This document shows, piece by piece, positions 37,587-49,534 of a stretch of 64,000 nucleotides of DNA (position 1 is the stretch's first letter; each line of letters opens with the position of its first letter). The DNA lies in NCBI RefSeq assembly GCF_907164915.1, contig NC_061867.1, forward strand, positions 51,277,852 to 51,341,851, written 5' to 3'. The notes under the pieces were generated by a model, which worked only from the letters and a program-made list of their open reading frames with translations, did no database searches and was not told where the DNA came from. A program made the translations under genes and the position numbers. The stretch is from Impatiens glandulifera. Lineage: Eukaryota; Streptophyta; Magnoliopsida; Ericales; Balsaminaceae.

Positions 37587-40219
37587 CTAGTCCGATTTGT
37601 GATGTTCGCGCCTGAAAAGGCGATAGAAGAGAGATATCAGCCATTGCCAAATTAAGATAATCCAGCTAGTCTTTTGAGGTTGTTTGGGTTCAGGTCTTGG
37701 TCCAAATAATCCTTTGTAAAGCTCCTTCTGTTTCCTATAAACAGCCTTATCATGTTCGTCGAGCAATCGCAGCTCTCTCGTGATTGCTTTATCCTCTGGT
37801 GCAAATTTCCGTGCTTTCAGAAGGTCTTGACGAGCAGCATCCGTTTGGCCAAGCTCAGCTTTTGCTTTTCCTCGTCTAAATAGAGCTTTTGTGTTGTTCT
37901 CATCTTCTACCAATACCTGAAGACAAAGAGCATGTTTGATGTAAAAAAATAATTAAAATAATCTGATTGTTTGGGGGGAAAAATACTTATTTGTTATTGG
38001 TATATTGATTTGGTAAAACACATAACGAAAGATAATGGACTTACGATGCTGCATTGTGCAATTGCTTCTTCATAGCGCTTGAGCTTTATGAGACAAGCAG
38101 CCGTGTTAAGATGACAAGGATTCTTAACCGCCAACGCCATGTCACGGTATTTACCAAACAACTGGAACATGAAATCATCTCCCATATAGGCTATAGCCTA
38201 ATAGATAAACAACAAAAGAGGGAAATAGTATTAGAAATGACCTAGGCTGGGTTTTCTTTTCAAATAATATGGATCAAGTTTGATGTTAGATTTCCAATAA
38301 TACAACTATTTTGATTAATTGACCCAAATACCCTTACTAGTTAATTTTGATTGTAGTTGTATATTTCTAAGAGAATGTTATACAGAATAAAACATTGAAG
38401 GGTATTTTGATATTTTAGTTGATTATCTGAATGATTCAATTGAAAAATTGGCTAACCATTTTAGTTTGATCTGCGTTTTTCTTTTCAAATAATCTGGATC
38501 ACATTCGATGTTGGAATTCAAATCATCTGAATACTTGGATTTAACAACCTAAATACCCTTACTAGTGTATTTCAAAAGTAGTTTTATATTTCTAAGAGAA
38601 AATTATAAAGAACAAAACAATGAAGGGTATTTTGATATTTTAGTTGATTATCTGAATGATTCAATCAAAGAATTGATTGTTCTAACCATTTCATATTGTA
38701 GCATAGCCTCCTCAAGCTTATCCTCTTTGAACAAAGCATTTCCATCCATCCTCCTCCGATCCGCAGCTCCAATTCTTTCCTCCACTGTCATGTCACTTCG
38801 AGCTTTTCCCTAAAGGGAGAAAATATACAAGAGTTAAGCCCAAAAGAAACGAAAGAATTTTTTAACCTTTTTTTCAAATGTAATTTGATTTTACTTACTT
38901 CTTTAACCTCATCAAAACCAATCAGCTGAACATCATATATAACATCCGCCATAGGAGGAACATTGGGAAAAGAGAAACTGCCTTCTTTCCCATAAGCAAA
39001 TTCCCAACCTACATGTAATAAGGCTCTTTCACCAGCCTTCATACTGGTGACACCAATAGCCAGTCCTGTCATAACTTCCTTCTCTGTTGGAAAATGAGAC
39101 GGGCCAATTTTAAGTTCATTCCTGAAGAAATTCTTGCTCGTCAAGTGAAATAGTTTCAGACCCAATATATGAAAAAACCATAAATTAATAATGATGGGTA
39201 TTTTTCATGAATAGTGAATTGCAATCACCTTTTCCTAAGACCATCTCAATTGGTCTCTGTTCTTGCCATGTGTCTTCAAACTTATGTTGGGTGCTCTCAG
39301 TCCATGCTTTATAGTGAACTACGTAAACATACAGAAAACAAAAAAAGAGAGAAATCAAACTAATGTCCCATAGCACTTTGCTTCTGATAAAACTAAAACT
39401 GAAAATTTAGTGTTGAATGCTGAATAGTTAATTTTTAATTGTTGAATGAGTCAAGTCTCTGATAAAGAAATTGAATAAACCATGAAATCCATATCTTAAG
39501 TACATGGTATTAACGTGTGAATGTACCAAAGGACTATCTTACCCTTACCCTTACCCTTATCATGACGTAATTTGATTAATTTTCAGGGTTAAAATTGTGT
39601 GTTAGATGCTCTTACTAGATTATTGAGTTAGGTAATCCAAAAAAGAATTAACCATAATTTGAGCTAAATGAACTTAATTCAGATTAAGTGATAAGATATG
39701 TTATTGAACACTGCCAAGGCATATATACAGGAGTGATTTGCAATAAGTGGACAGTCAACGCGTTCATCCCAGTGTTAAATGACTAGTGTTTATTCATCTG
39801 ATGCTTGACTCACTTTATTTGATATCGGGTTAATATAGAAGTAGTCAGATTTTGACTTACAGAAGCATGTTGAATACTTTGTTGGTTTATCACCATGACC
39901 CTCCTTGATAATTTGTTTGGTGACTTTCTCATGAAGAACTTCGACTGCAGAATCAACCTTTGGAATTTCATTACCATCCTGAGAAAGCTCTCCATGAACA
40001 ACTGAAGAAGCTTCAGCAATGATTTCATTATCATCATCTTGAACTGCCAAACATTTGAACCAATTAGAAATCACAAACACAATTGGATCAGGTTTAGCCA
40101 ATACCTAATACAAAATTTTACTGAATCTATGTTTTACAGTACAAAATGCATTGATAGACAAGGAAGAAAGCGTATGTTTTACCAGATGACTGATTTTCCT
40201 GCTCCTGATCTTTCTCCAT
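37587..40219 (-). CDS. TWD1: TWISTED DWARF 1 / FKBP42 immunophilin
   Basis: Seven coding exons join in phase: 40219-40183, 40043-39861, 39318-39229, 39083-38899, 38809-38687, 38197-38045 and 37916-37587. They give 366 residues, against 365 for Arabidopsis TWD1 as I recall it. The order is an acidic N-terminus, an FKBP-type domain (about 45-165, with 'KVTKQIIKEGHG' and 'GERALLHVGWEFAYGKEG'), a three-repeat TPR region (about 180-295, 'NPCHLNTAACLIKLKRYEEA' and 'NTKALFRRGKAKAELGQ'), and a C-terminal membrane anchor 'WIILIWQWLISLFYRLF' with a basic tail. In known plants this protein binds HSP90 and the auxin transporters ABCB1/ABCB19 and is needed for their delivery and activity. The first coding exon is tiny (37 nt) and preceded by a 5' UTR intron (40255-40470). 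The gene appears intact. Confidence 0.96.
38241..38686 (-). repeat. Tandem duplication inside a TWD1 intron, ~223-bp unit
   Basis: Two direct copies (about 38241-38463 and 38464-38686) share 'cttttcaaataat', 'aaatacccttactag' and 'tgaagggtattttgatattt'. The right copy ends at the donor of the TPR-side exon ending at 38687. The left copy ends in a similar 'aaaatg/gttag', a donor-like decoy on the minus strand. The wording 'atacccttactag' resembles other MITE-like repeats near here. Confidence 0.8.
39380..39720. repeat. MITE-like dispersed repeat in a TWD1 intron
   Basis: This contains 'gaatgctgaatagttaa', 'gtaatttgattaattttcagg' and 'aacttaattcagattaagtg'-type wording. Related wording recurs at about 42400-42660, 43620-43880, 44820-45360 (two units), 58085-58600 and 58610-58925, mostly in introns of the neighbouring genes. 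It has no coding capacity. The superfamily is not determined because terminal repeats are worn. Confidence 0.6.
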
Positions 40220-40470
40220 TTCACGAATTTCGATTCAGTTTCTTCTCTTGGATCCTGACATAGTATTTATAACATTGAAAACCCATAAATCATAGCACTT
40301 TAAAACCTAAAGCAGATAGCTTTATTTCTCTAAGACATTAACAAATCGAAGTAGTCGATTATACTAGAAATTCAGCACCATGTCACTAGATCTTTTCAGT
40401 TCTTTACGCATTTCTGTAGGAAATGAGCAATTTAAACCGGATCGAAGAGAAAATGAGATTCAAGTAGTAC

Positions 40471-40620
40471 CTTGAGGATCTTCAGGAGCTGAATTTGAAC
40501 GCCGGCCTTTGGTTATGGAAGTGAGAATGATCACCACTTTTGCTATTACCAAAGAAGATTCGAGAAGGGAGGGAGAGAGAGAGAGAGACTGAGAGAGCAC
40601 CTTGACCTTCAATAAATCTT
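40471..40620 (-). other. TWD1: 5' UTR exon of TWD1
   Basis: On the minus strand 'cctcaag' is followed by the donor 'gtacta' at 40470, matching the acceptor 'tgtcag' just before 40254. The leader contains a CT-rich run ('ctctctctctctc', about 40570-40600), frequent in plant 5' UTRs. The upstream end is not defined. Confidence 0.7.
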
Positions 40621-41852
40621 GTTTAGCATTTTAAATATTAAATTTAAGGACTTTTGTATACTAGTAAAGAATATTTTAAACTTTACAAGAGTAATTGCCT
40701 TTCTTAAAAGAGTAAAGATTCAAGCTTTGATTTTGGCTTTTCCTTTCTTATCAAACCTTTCATTTCCCCCATCATTCAATTGAGTTTGAGAAAATTGAAT
40801 TATGGGTTTTCAAATTTTCTTGTGTGTTGTTTAAGTTAACTCACCCGAAAACTCTAATAGACTAGAGGTTTGAAAATCGATTTAAACAAAGTCATGACAG
40901 TGAAGATCATGTTAGTCATTTCGGGTAATAAACAAATAAACATAGGTCAAAAGAAAATATTAAACTTATATACATTTATCTTGTTATCATTTTTTTGTGG
41001 GTTAGAGATGAATATGATTTAAAGTAGTTATACAAATAGTAAGAATCGTGTTAATCACATCGAATAATAAACAAATAAACCACAATAAACAAGAAATATC
41101 AAATTTTCATTTTGTTATACATCACTAGGCTCACCCATAAGATTTTCATTTTTTAATTGATTTCATATCTTTCGTCAAATATTTGTGATAATTATCATGG
41201 GTTGAAAAGGGACGGACTAATAACAAGCTAGAAGTTAATGGATCGGAAGCATAAATGCATAATACCATGCAAAAACATGAGTTTGGTCTTACTTCACCGA
41301 GAAACAAAAGAAGACTTGTAGTTAAACGTTATAAAGTCAATTTAAATCATTCTTGGATCAATCAATTCACAAGCCTAATTCCACTTCTCCATATAATCCA
41401 CCAGGAAAACAAATAAAATAAAAAATGGTCTCAACACAATTAAGAAGAAGCTACATGAAGTAACAAGTTAGATTGGTTACTTGTGGTATAAACTGAATAA
41501 ACTTATCTAATATAAAAAATATATATATATAAGTCAAGGATATAATTAAGATATTAAAATGCATGAATACATTAATCAAACACATAATGAATTGTAATGT
41601 GTTCACATTGGTTGAGATGAACACAAAGAATAAACTAATAACAATACAATTGCATGGTCAAAACTGAAGGAAAATAAAGAGAAAAAAACAGAGCAAATTT
41701 ACATATCTATTAACACAACATTAACCTCCCTCCCAAGAACATTGAAATTCAGGCAAAATCCCTTCTTCTTCTTCTTCTTGAGTGTGCTTGATGATTAAAC
41801 AAACATAAAACTACAATACCATTCATTATATGGCCAAGAATCATCATCATCA
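40621..41852. other. Intergenic between TWD1 and the EFR3-like gene
   Basis: No coding region was recognised. The right end (about 41650-41852) likely holds the 3' UTR of the minus-strand EFR3-like gene. The left part would hold the TWD1 promoter. A short TA run lies at about 41520. Confidence 0.6.
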
Positions 41853-44800
41853 TCAGCCAGTAGCAGCTTTTAGGAAGTTATCAAATGGGTTTGTACTGGG
41901 TAGCATAAAGAAACCGGGATGATGTTGGTACTCAGCCGAGCACATCATTGGAGCCTCAAACGCGAATGTTGTGAATGGACTAATATCCGAGTTCTGATCA
42001 AGAAAAGGATTCCCACCCTGAATTTCAATAACCATTTCATGGTTTAAGATCAAACTATTCTTTAAATAAGCGATTAAATTATGAAACTGTTTTGATATGA
42101 TCCATTTTATAAAACATGCATATACAAAATAATAAGAGAAGTCAGAGACTTGACCTGGCTATAAGGTGGCTCGTGAATTCCCTGGATTTCATCGTTTGAA
42201 CTGATAAAAACATTCATCTTTTGTTGCTTTCCCATTTGCAGAGCCTCACAATGATTAGCCATTTCTTTGTAAGGCATATCATGTCCAGTAGAGATGGAGG
42301 CACGTCCAATTTGATTACTTGTTTCTAGAACCTGAATCATTATTGTTAGCAAAACTGGTGAGTAACAAAGATGGAAAAGAATCCGAATTAAGCTCCCATT
42401 TAAATATTGTCTTTATAATACAACTTATCACTTAATCTAAATCATTAAGTGATTTGGCTCAACTAAGTTTAGCTTAACTTGGTAATGAACTTACGTCGCA
42501 GTAGTTCCACATTTTATCAAATAAATTTACATATACATATTTTCATTTTGGTTTATTCAGTCTTTGTTTTCCAAATAAAACTTATTCAACACCTAAAATT
42601 CAGTATTCATCCTTCAGAACTTAACTTTCAAACTATCAGTCAAGATCATTTTCGTTGATGGTAACAGTTTTCCAAATTAAGTGTACAAAAATATTACCAA
42701 GTCAAGAAATTGGTTGATGCTGAAGAGATCTGAATCGCTCTCATCCGCCTGGGGATCAGTATCTTTATGACCTTCGGGCATATCATGTGGTGCATCCTCA
42801 TTTGTTGTTTGTAATAATTGAGGATCATCCTGGAATACAGACGAACAATTGACTTTGAAGCATGATGTACAACGTAAGATATAAAGCGACACACATGATT
42901 GGAAAAGTGGATGAAGAAAGATACCGCATTATTACTAGACCTAACAATTTTTGAATCAAACTGATACACCTGTCCAAGTTTCTCCTTGGATGACTGAGAT
43001 TCAAGTGGGCAAGAATCGTCTGGTAGAAAATCACTAAGCAATTCCTCCTTCATTTTGGAAGATTCTGCCTGCCATATATGAATATAATTATCAAAAGTAC
43101 AAAATGGGGAAGGACTCAATGAGAGTTTTACCAGCAATTCCACTATTTTAGCAGCAAGATGTTCATTGGAGAGTTCATCTGGTAAACCTGATGAGCAAAG
43201 AGACTCAAAAACCTCATCTTTATCTTTATTTGATCCATAAACTCCATTTGGATTGTCTGTTATGGGATTGTTCGCTCGTAACTTACAATCGTTGACCAAA
43301 TCTAGAAACGGATCAACCTGTAGATAGAGATAGATATGTTGATACAAGGTAATATACATTAGAAAAAATAAAACAGAATAAGAAACAGTTAAGATAGTAC
43401 ATACCAGATTGTTTAATGTAGCCTTAGCCAAAGGAACAAGAGGAAGTAGATTGTATGCTTGGGATGAGAAAATTATCATTGAATTTGCCAGGGTAAAAAG
43501 GGATCTTTTCCTTGATGGCTGCAGGCTCCCTATTAAAATGAGATAAAAGTATTAATCTAAATATAATTAAATGCTTATTTGAATTAAGTTTCGATAAGCT
43601 ATGAATGACTGAAAGAGCATTCAAAAGACAACTTTAACCCCTTGAAGGCTTGAACTAATCAACTTACGTCTTTATAAGGGTAAAATAGTCTGTAACTATA
43701 TTATGGACATTAGTTCCACATTTTATCAAACTAACTTTCTTACGAATAGAGAGTGTTTAAAATTTAGCTATCTTCAAATGGTTCATTCAAAATTTATTTT
43801 TTAGAGACTTAATGCATTCAGCACTTCAGTATTTAACACTTAATTTTCAACTATAGTTACTTATGATCTATAACTACCTATTGTGATATTTTTTTTTTAA
43901 AATGGTGTTTCTTTTATTTTTATTTTTTTGGAAATCTCACCTCCACCACCAAGAGCAATGCTCCTCAAGGAAAACGCAAGCTGGAAACTCCTAATAAGAG
44001 ACTGTTGACTTGAATGCTGCATGTTGCAAAAACAATATATGGTAACTAATATCATGTGTGAAAAACTTATTCTCCAACTGTAAAAGTTACCAAGGGTAAG
44101 AATCTAATGTGTCAAGAAATACCTTGCTTCTAGCAAACAATACTGTCAAACTATATGTGTGAGCAATTGCTGCATAATTGTCAGGCAGATTAAAAGGAGA
44201 AACAGCTTGTACCCACATTGATGAGATCAATAGGTTGATCTGTCGTGTACTCAACTTAAGAGAAACCGCCTCCTGTCATACCACAAAGATGGGAATTGAG
44301 TTGAGAAATATAGTCCATAACTGTATATGTATAAGTACAGGAATGATCAAGGTTTACCATTTCTTGAATTGTATCAGTGGGAACAGAATCGTTTTTCACA
44401 CTATAAGATCGACTATAACTTGACTTCAACCTGTTCATCATGGAGTTAGTTTTGACGATTTGATCCTTACCATCATTGTTTTGTTCTTCCTTATGTCCGA
44501 TATCACTTCCTTTTGGGGCTGTTTGTTCGCTTCTCAACTTTGCAAAAATAGCAGCTGAAGAAGAAAACGCAGAAGTAGCTCTTGAGAGTGTCCTTTGAAT
44601 ACTTTTTGTCGCACTTGAGGCAGTTGCTGTTTGACGACGAGGACAAACAGAAGATGGGACAAGAACAACTGAAAATATTCTATGTGCTCCCACCCTTGTC
44701 TCATAGTCTGAACAAACCATTGCAAGAAGTAACTGATGAAACAATGCTTCAGGGAAAGCCTACAACAAATAAACAAGATTTTGAATGAAGGACATGAAAT

Positions 44801-47800
44801 AAAAAATAAAAAAAAGGTTTTAGAGTTAATCACTTAATTTAAATGCTTATTTGAATTAAGTTCATTTTATATGTTATTTAAAATAACTCACTTCTTTAGA
44901 TTAAGCTAAAATTCAAGTTACAAATGAGGGAACTTGATCATTTTAAAAGACAACTTTAACCCCTCGAAATTAATCAAATTACAAAGGGTAAATATTCTTT
45001 AAGTACTTTCCCGACATTATTGATACATTTTATCAAATCAACTTACATATATCAGTTCTTAAAATTCAGATTCTCATTTGGTATATTCAGTTAAAAATTC
45101 TTACTTAATTCAAAGTATTAATTACTTAACTCGGTAACCTATTAAGAATGTGCAAAAGAAAACTTTAGTCTCGAAATTAATCAAATTACATCGTTATAAG
45201 GTAAAATAGACTTGAAGTACTTTCCCAATATTAAGTCCACATTTTATCAAATCAATTTATACTCAAAATTTAGATGCTTTCATTTAGTTTATTCATCATT
45301 TATTTTTCAAAGACTTCACTCGTTCGCCACTTAATTCAACACTGAATTTTTTGTGTTAACAAATGCACACAAGAAGAATTGTATGCTCTACCTTGTTATG
45401 GTAAGATAGATTTGGCATGCCTGCTGCAATTTGAGCAGTTCGATAAACAGCACTTATCGTGGTTCTGACCATAACTGTAATGTTCGAAACGCTTTCCATC
45501 ATCACCGCCATAATATCGAGCAAAGGACCAGTATCTCCCACCTGTCTTTGGAAGGGAGTTTAAGTACATCAACATATATATGATTTGGATGCTGTTTTCA
45601 ATCATAGAAGAAAAATCACCTTATTTAGTAAGTTAACAAGGCAATCGTCCACTGCTGATTTATATCTACTGTTCCATTGAATCACTTCCGATCCTAGGTC
45701 AGAATCATCGAGAGAGCAATGTATGCTCTTGCGTAAATGTCTCATCACATCACTGCATGCACCTAGTATCGTAACAGAAGCCTGAACCTTTGTTTCTCGA
45801 GCAAGGCTTGTAGCAACATCAACAATGTGTAACTGCATTTCCTGGTTCTTCAAGACGTTTTTATGATCGAGGTGCTTAATTAAAGTAGACAACAAGAAGT
45901 GTGTATTCTGTCCTGAAAATTCCAATTAGACAACAAAAATAAACTTTATGAACTGAAAATAAAGTAAAAAAGAATGTGAAGAGAATGAATTGTTGGAATT
46001 AATCCAACATGTGGGTACATATTGATAATATATGAGTAATTGTATATTATGTGCTATCACAATAAAATTTATCTCAGTTAAAGTGATCTGTTAAAGTATA
46101 AAATTTGACATTTATACAAAGAATATCTATATAGATGCACACCCGACATTTACTATTCTACTATTTTATGGTTGGGCTATGTTCTCAACCATATGAGAAT
46201 AGTTTATTCTTCTATCAAACACATCTCATCATGCTAAAAGGGAGAGGTTAAATAGACATTCTCAAGAACACTCGAGGGGTTATTAATATAGGGCTTGGAA
46301 GACCTAAGCCACTAAATCTTCACAAAAAACATGCATCTGATTATGGATTTTGGTACGCTTCTGCGAATTCGGTATAGTCTCAATGTTCTAACATGATTTC
46401 TATGTTTGGTGATCTCTCTATATATAATTGTACATTAGTTATTATAATAAAAATTAAGTCCAGTTAAAGTGATATAGATGCACACACAATATTTACTATT
46501 TTTATGATGTGCAAAATAGTGAATGAGTAACTTTGGGTTAGGATCCCAACCCACATAAATAGCCTATTCTTCTGCCAAGAACAGCTCAACGTTCTCAAGA
46601 ACGCTCAAGGGGTATTCATATAGGGCTTGGAATATCTAAGCTGCTAGATCTTCACATAAAACTTGCACCTGATTATGGATTCTGGTAGGCTTCCGCGAAT
46701 TCGGTATAATCTCAATGTACTAACATGATTTTTATGTTTGGTGAAGTTCTCACTCTTTAGATTAAAGAAATCTAAGCAAGAATGAAATGTGCATACCAGA
46801 ACTCTCCATTACAGACTGGATATCGAGCAATACAGAGAGGGCAAGACCATGTTCAGGGGACCATAAGTTGCTATTGTCAAATGAGCGAAAAACGGATTCA
46901 AGTACACGACGAACAGTTGTAGCTTCCTTGGCTAACTTGGCAATGTTATACAGACACACCCTAGACCAAATAACAGGATTCCTGATGTCTTTCCTGCTTA
47001 GATTAATGGGTTTATGTTAGATTTTATCAAAAGAGAAATTTATCAGTCACATCCAGATTATAACTTACACATCTGGACTAACTTCTCCTTTGCTAGTCAC
47101 AACCTTTTCCCAAGAGATCATCATTCTTGCACCATCTGTCGATGGAAAACCATGATCTTCGGCTTTTTGTTCTTCCTCGTTGGAAGAATCTTGATTATCT
47201 TTAGGTGTCCCACAGTTTTCAAGTACTACAGAGACCACCTTCAAAATTAGAAACAGAGGCATAGTAATCAGATGAAAAGGGATTCCAGAAGAACTGTCAA
47301 TTCAGATTTTTTTTGTAAATGGTAAACTTTTCATTAAAGATAATTTTTTTGTGAATGCAAGAAGCATTCAAAAGGTACAAAAAGAACTGAAAAAGAAAGG
47401 GAACAAAATCAAAGAGAAATAGATTCCAATAAGTTAAAGAAGTCCAAGCCCTTGCATAATCCTTACATTAGTAAGAAGAAAAGAAATATGCTATTAGGAA
47501 ATACTAACTTACATTGTCAAATTCTGGGGAAATATGCGAGAATTCTCCAACAAACCAAATCTACAAAGTCAAAACTAACAGTATGAGAATCATTAAAATG
47601 ATGAACTAGGGATAAAGATAAGATTAAAAAAGGCCAAAGACTATTAATAGAGTTGTTGAGAAGAAATATACACAAAGTAACATAGTTGATTTGAACAACT
47701 CAACCATATACACACTGCATCAGTAGGGACAAGTAAATATTATTGGAACTTATTAAAAGAGTCCTTAACCTATATACATGTTATGAACTCGTAGAATTAT

Positions 47801-49098
47801 TAGAAATCGTATTCACGACAACTCTATTAATACAATTTTGAAGTGGGTGAAGTATCAAATAAATAGAATGCAAGTAAACATAACAAAAGTAGATGAAGTG
47901 ATTTCTTTTATATTTACCACTGAAGATATGGCTTGAAGTCCAGATGCACGCAAATTCTTTTCCCTGTCATCATCCCCCAGTTCCTGAGCTAGAGAACAAA
48001 GTTTTGGAAGCAAGGCTTCTAGGTTGAATGTATAAGTCCCGTCACGCTATACATCACATTAGAATTCTATAAGCTTGACAACAACTCGAGACAAACAACG
48101 ACGCAAATAACCAACAAAAAAAAAGATACCTGATTATTTACAAACTCAAAAAGTGTTTCACATCCCATAACTCGCAAATCGTCATTCTTCGTTTGATCCA
48201 ACAAAATCTGTATAATGTTAAGCAAGCTAGTTGCAAATAATGGCCTGCCAATATTTTTCATTGATCAAAGAATTGGCAACATTGAAGAGATAATCCTTAG
48301 AAGATAATTATTGCTAACACATAATTAACCATGGTGAAGATTACTCACATTTGTTCCTTACAAGATATTGACAACTTTCTGTATATACGGAGGACTACTT
48401 TCACAGAATGATATTGCTCATTCCTAAGGTCTTTGTAACACCTCTGCTCAAGAGTAGTCGTTATCTGGTTAAGAAAATCTTTGTATAAATGAAACTCATT
48501 CAGCAAAAGAAAGCCATACAGATCAATAACAAGCCAATCCCTCGTATTTGCCCAATCAGCACAAATTCACTTTAAACATCGCGACATGTCACAATAGCTT
48601 GAACATGAATAAACTATGCTTGCCTCAATGTTTACCAAGTAATTTGGGGGCAAAATATGCAAGCTATCTGTAATTGACATCTTGGCAACAGTCATAACCA
48701 GTAAATAAGCTATTTCTCATCTCTATACAAGCTTACAGTAGCAAAATAAACACAGGGTCAAGCAACAATAGCAGTTTTTGACCGAAATAACCTACCCTTG
48801 GAACTCGAAGTGGGTTTTTTGAAGCATATTCACAAAGTTTACCAATGTTACGATCATTGGGTTCTTGATCCTGCCAGAACATGTGAAAAGATACCCTTTA
48901 AGCGAAATCATAAATGGTAATAAAAACAACAACCATAAAGCAGGAGAATTGAACAAGAAATCTAACCGGAGACCGAGGGAAAATATCAGCTAACATCTTC
49001 TTGTATCGCTTAATAGGATGGCGTGATCTAGGCCGAACCGCAGGACAAAAGAAACATAATTGATCACATATCGGCATTATCTGCTGCGCTATACCCAT
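41853..49098 (-). CDS. EFR3-like ARM-repeat protein (SEMI-ROLLED LEAF 2-like)
   Basis: Nineteen exons, in transcript order: 49098-48967, 48870-48796, about 48464-48351, 48244-48130, 48046-47918, 47560-47513, 47238-47069, 46993-46797, 45912-45620, 45541-45392, 44759-44358, 44272-44123, 44016-43941, 43529-43405, 43317-43132, 43068-42925, 42829-42698, 42331-42155 and 42017-41853. The protein is about 993 residues. All phases agree except exon 3, which I count at 114 nt where 116 are needed, so one of its edges is uncertain. The N-terminus has Cys residues 11, 15 and 18 followed by a basic patch ('RPRSRHPIKRYKK'), as in EFR3 proteins, which are anchored to the plasma membrane by palmitoylation and recruit PI4-kinase. 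ARM/HEAT-like helices fill residues 20-600. A disordered Ser-rich stretch carries 'RTLSRATSAFSSSAAIFAKL'. The C-terminus is conserved in plant homologues ('NPFLDQN', 'STNPFDNFLKAATG'). Rice SRL2 affects leaf rolling. PI4-kinase recruitment here is inferred. Confidence 0.92.
44820..45360. repeat. Two MITE-like repeat units in an EFR3-like gene intron
   Basis: Two related units share 'aattaatcaaattac', 'agtactttccc' and 'cattttatcaaatcaa' with each other and with repeats at 42400-42660, 43620-43880 and 58085-58925. They account for most of the intron between 44760 and 45391. Confidence 0.65.
45993..46745. repeat. LTR-like direct repeat pair in an EFR3-like gene intron
   Basis: The 884-bp intron 45913-46796 contains two diverged direct copies, about 45993-46424 and 46425-46745. 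Both include 'gttaaagtgat', 'tagatgcacac', 'atagggcttgga', 'ctgattatggatt' and 'gcgaattcggtat'. The first begins 'tgttggaattaatccaaca', an LTR-like start. This may be a solo LTR that was later partly duplicated; no internal retroelement sequence is present. Confidence 0.65.
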
Positions 49099-49340
49099 TT
49101 TCAATCTTAAAAGGATGAATTAACAAAAAGAAAACGAAAAAGATTGGGAATTTTTTGATTTGAATTGAATTGGAGAGGAGGGGAAATGAAGATATAAATT
49201 GAATGAATTGATGGGTGTTTTGAGTTGGATAAGGAGATTGAAGCTGAGGAGAGAAAGGGACGGTCGGAGAAAACACCTTCAAATCGAGAGCGCCGGATCT
49301 CCGACGTCCATAAACGGAAACAAGAGATAGAGAGAGGTAA
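49099..49340 (-). promoter_or_regulatory. 5' UTR of the EFR3-like gene
   Basis: On the minus strand the 200 bases before the ATG are CT-rich and free of ATG triplets, as expected for a leader. Higher-GC sequence at 49255-49320 marks the promoter-proximal region. A 'gagagagaaagagagag' run lies further upstream near 49445. The transcription start is not determinable. Confidence 0.55.
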
Positions 49341-49534
49341 GAAAGGGAGAAAGATGAATCAAAATATTCATGGGAGCAACTGATTTCTTTTGTATTTATA
49401 CGCTTTGGATTGCAACGACTATTATTGCAATGAAACGGCATTCTCTCTCTCTTTCTCTCTGTCATTTCTTGAACACTTAGTTTGTAACATGATCTAAACA
49501 TCACTTATTTAAATAATACTTTTTTTTATTCAAA

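Noticed and set aside
45356..45925. Several overlapping minus-strand frames that could be separate small genes
   Set aside because: They are exons of the EFR3-like gene read through into introns; splice sites and phase join them.
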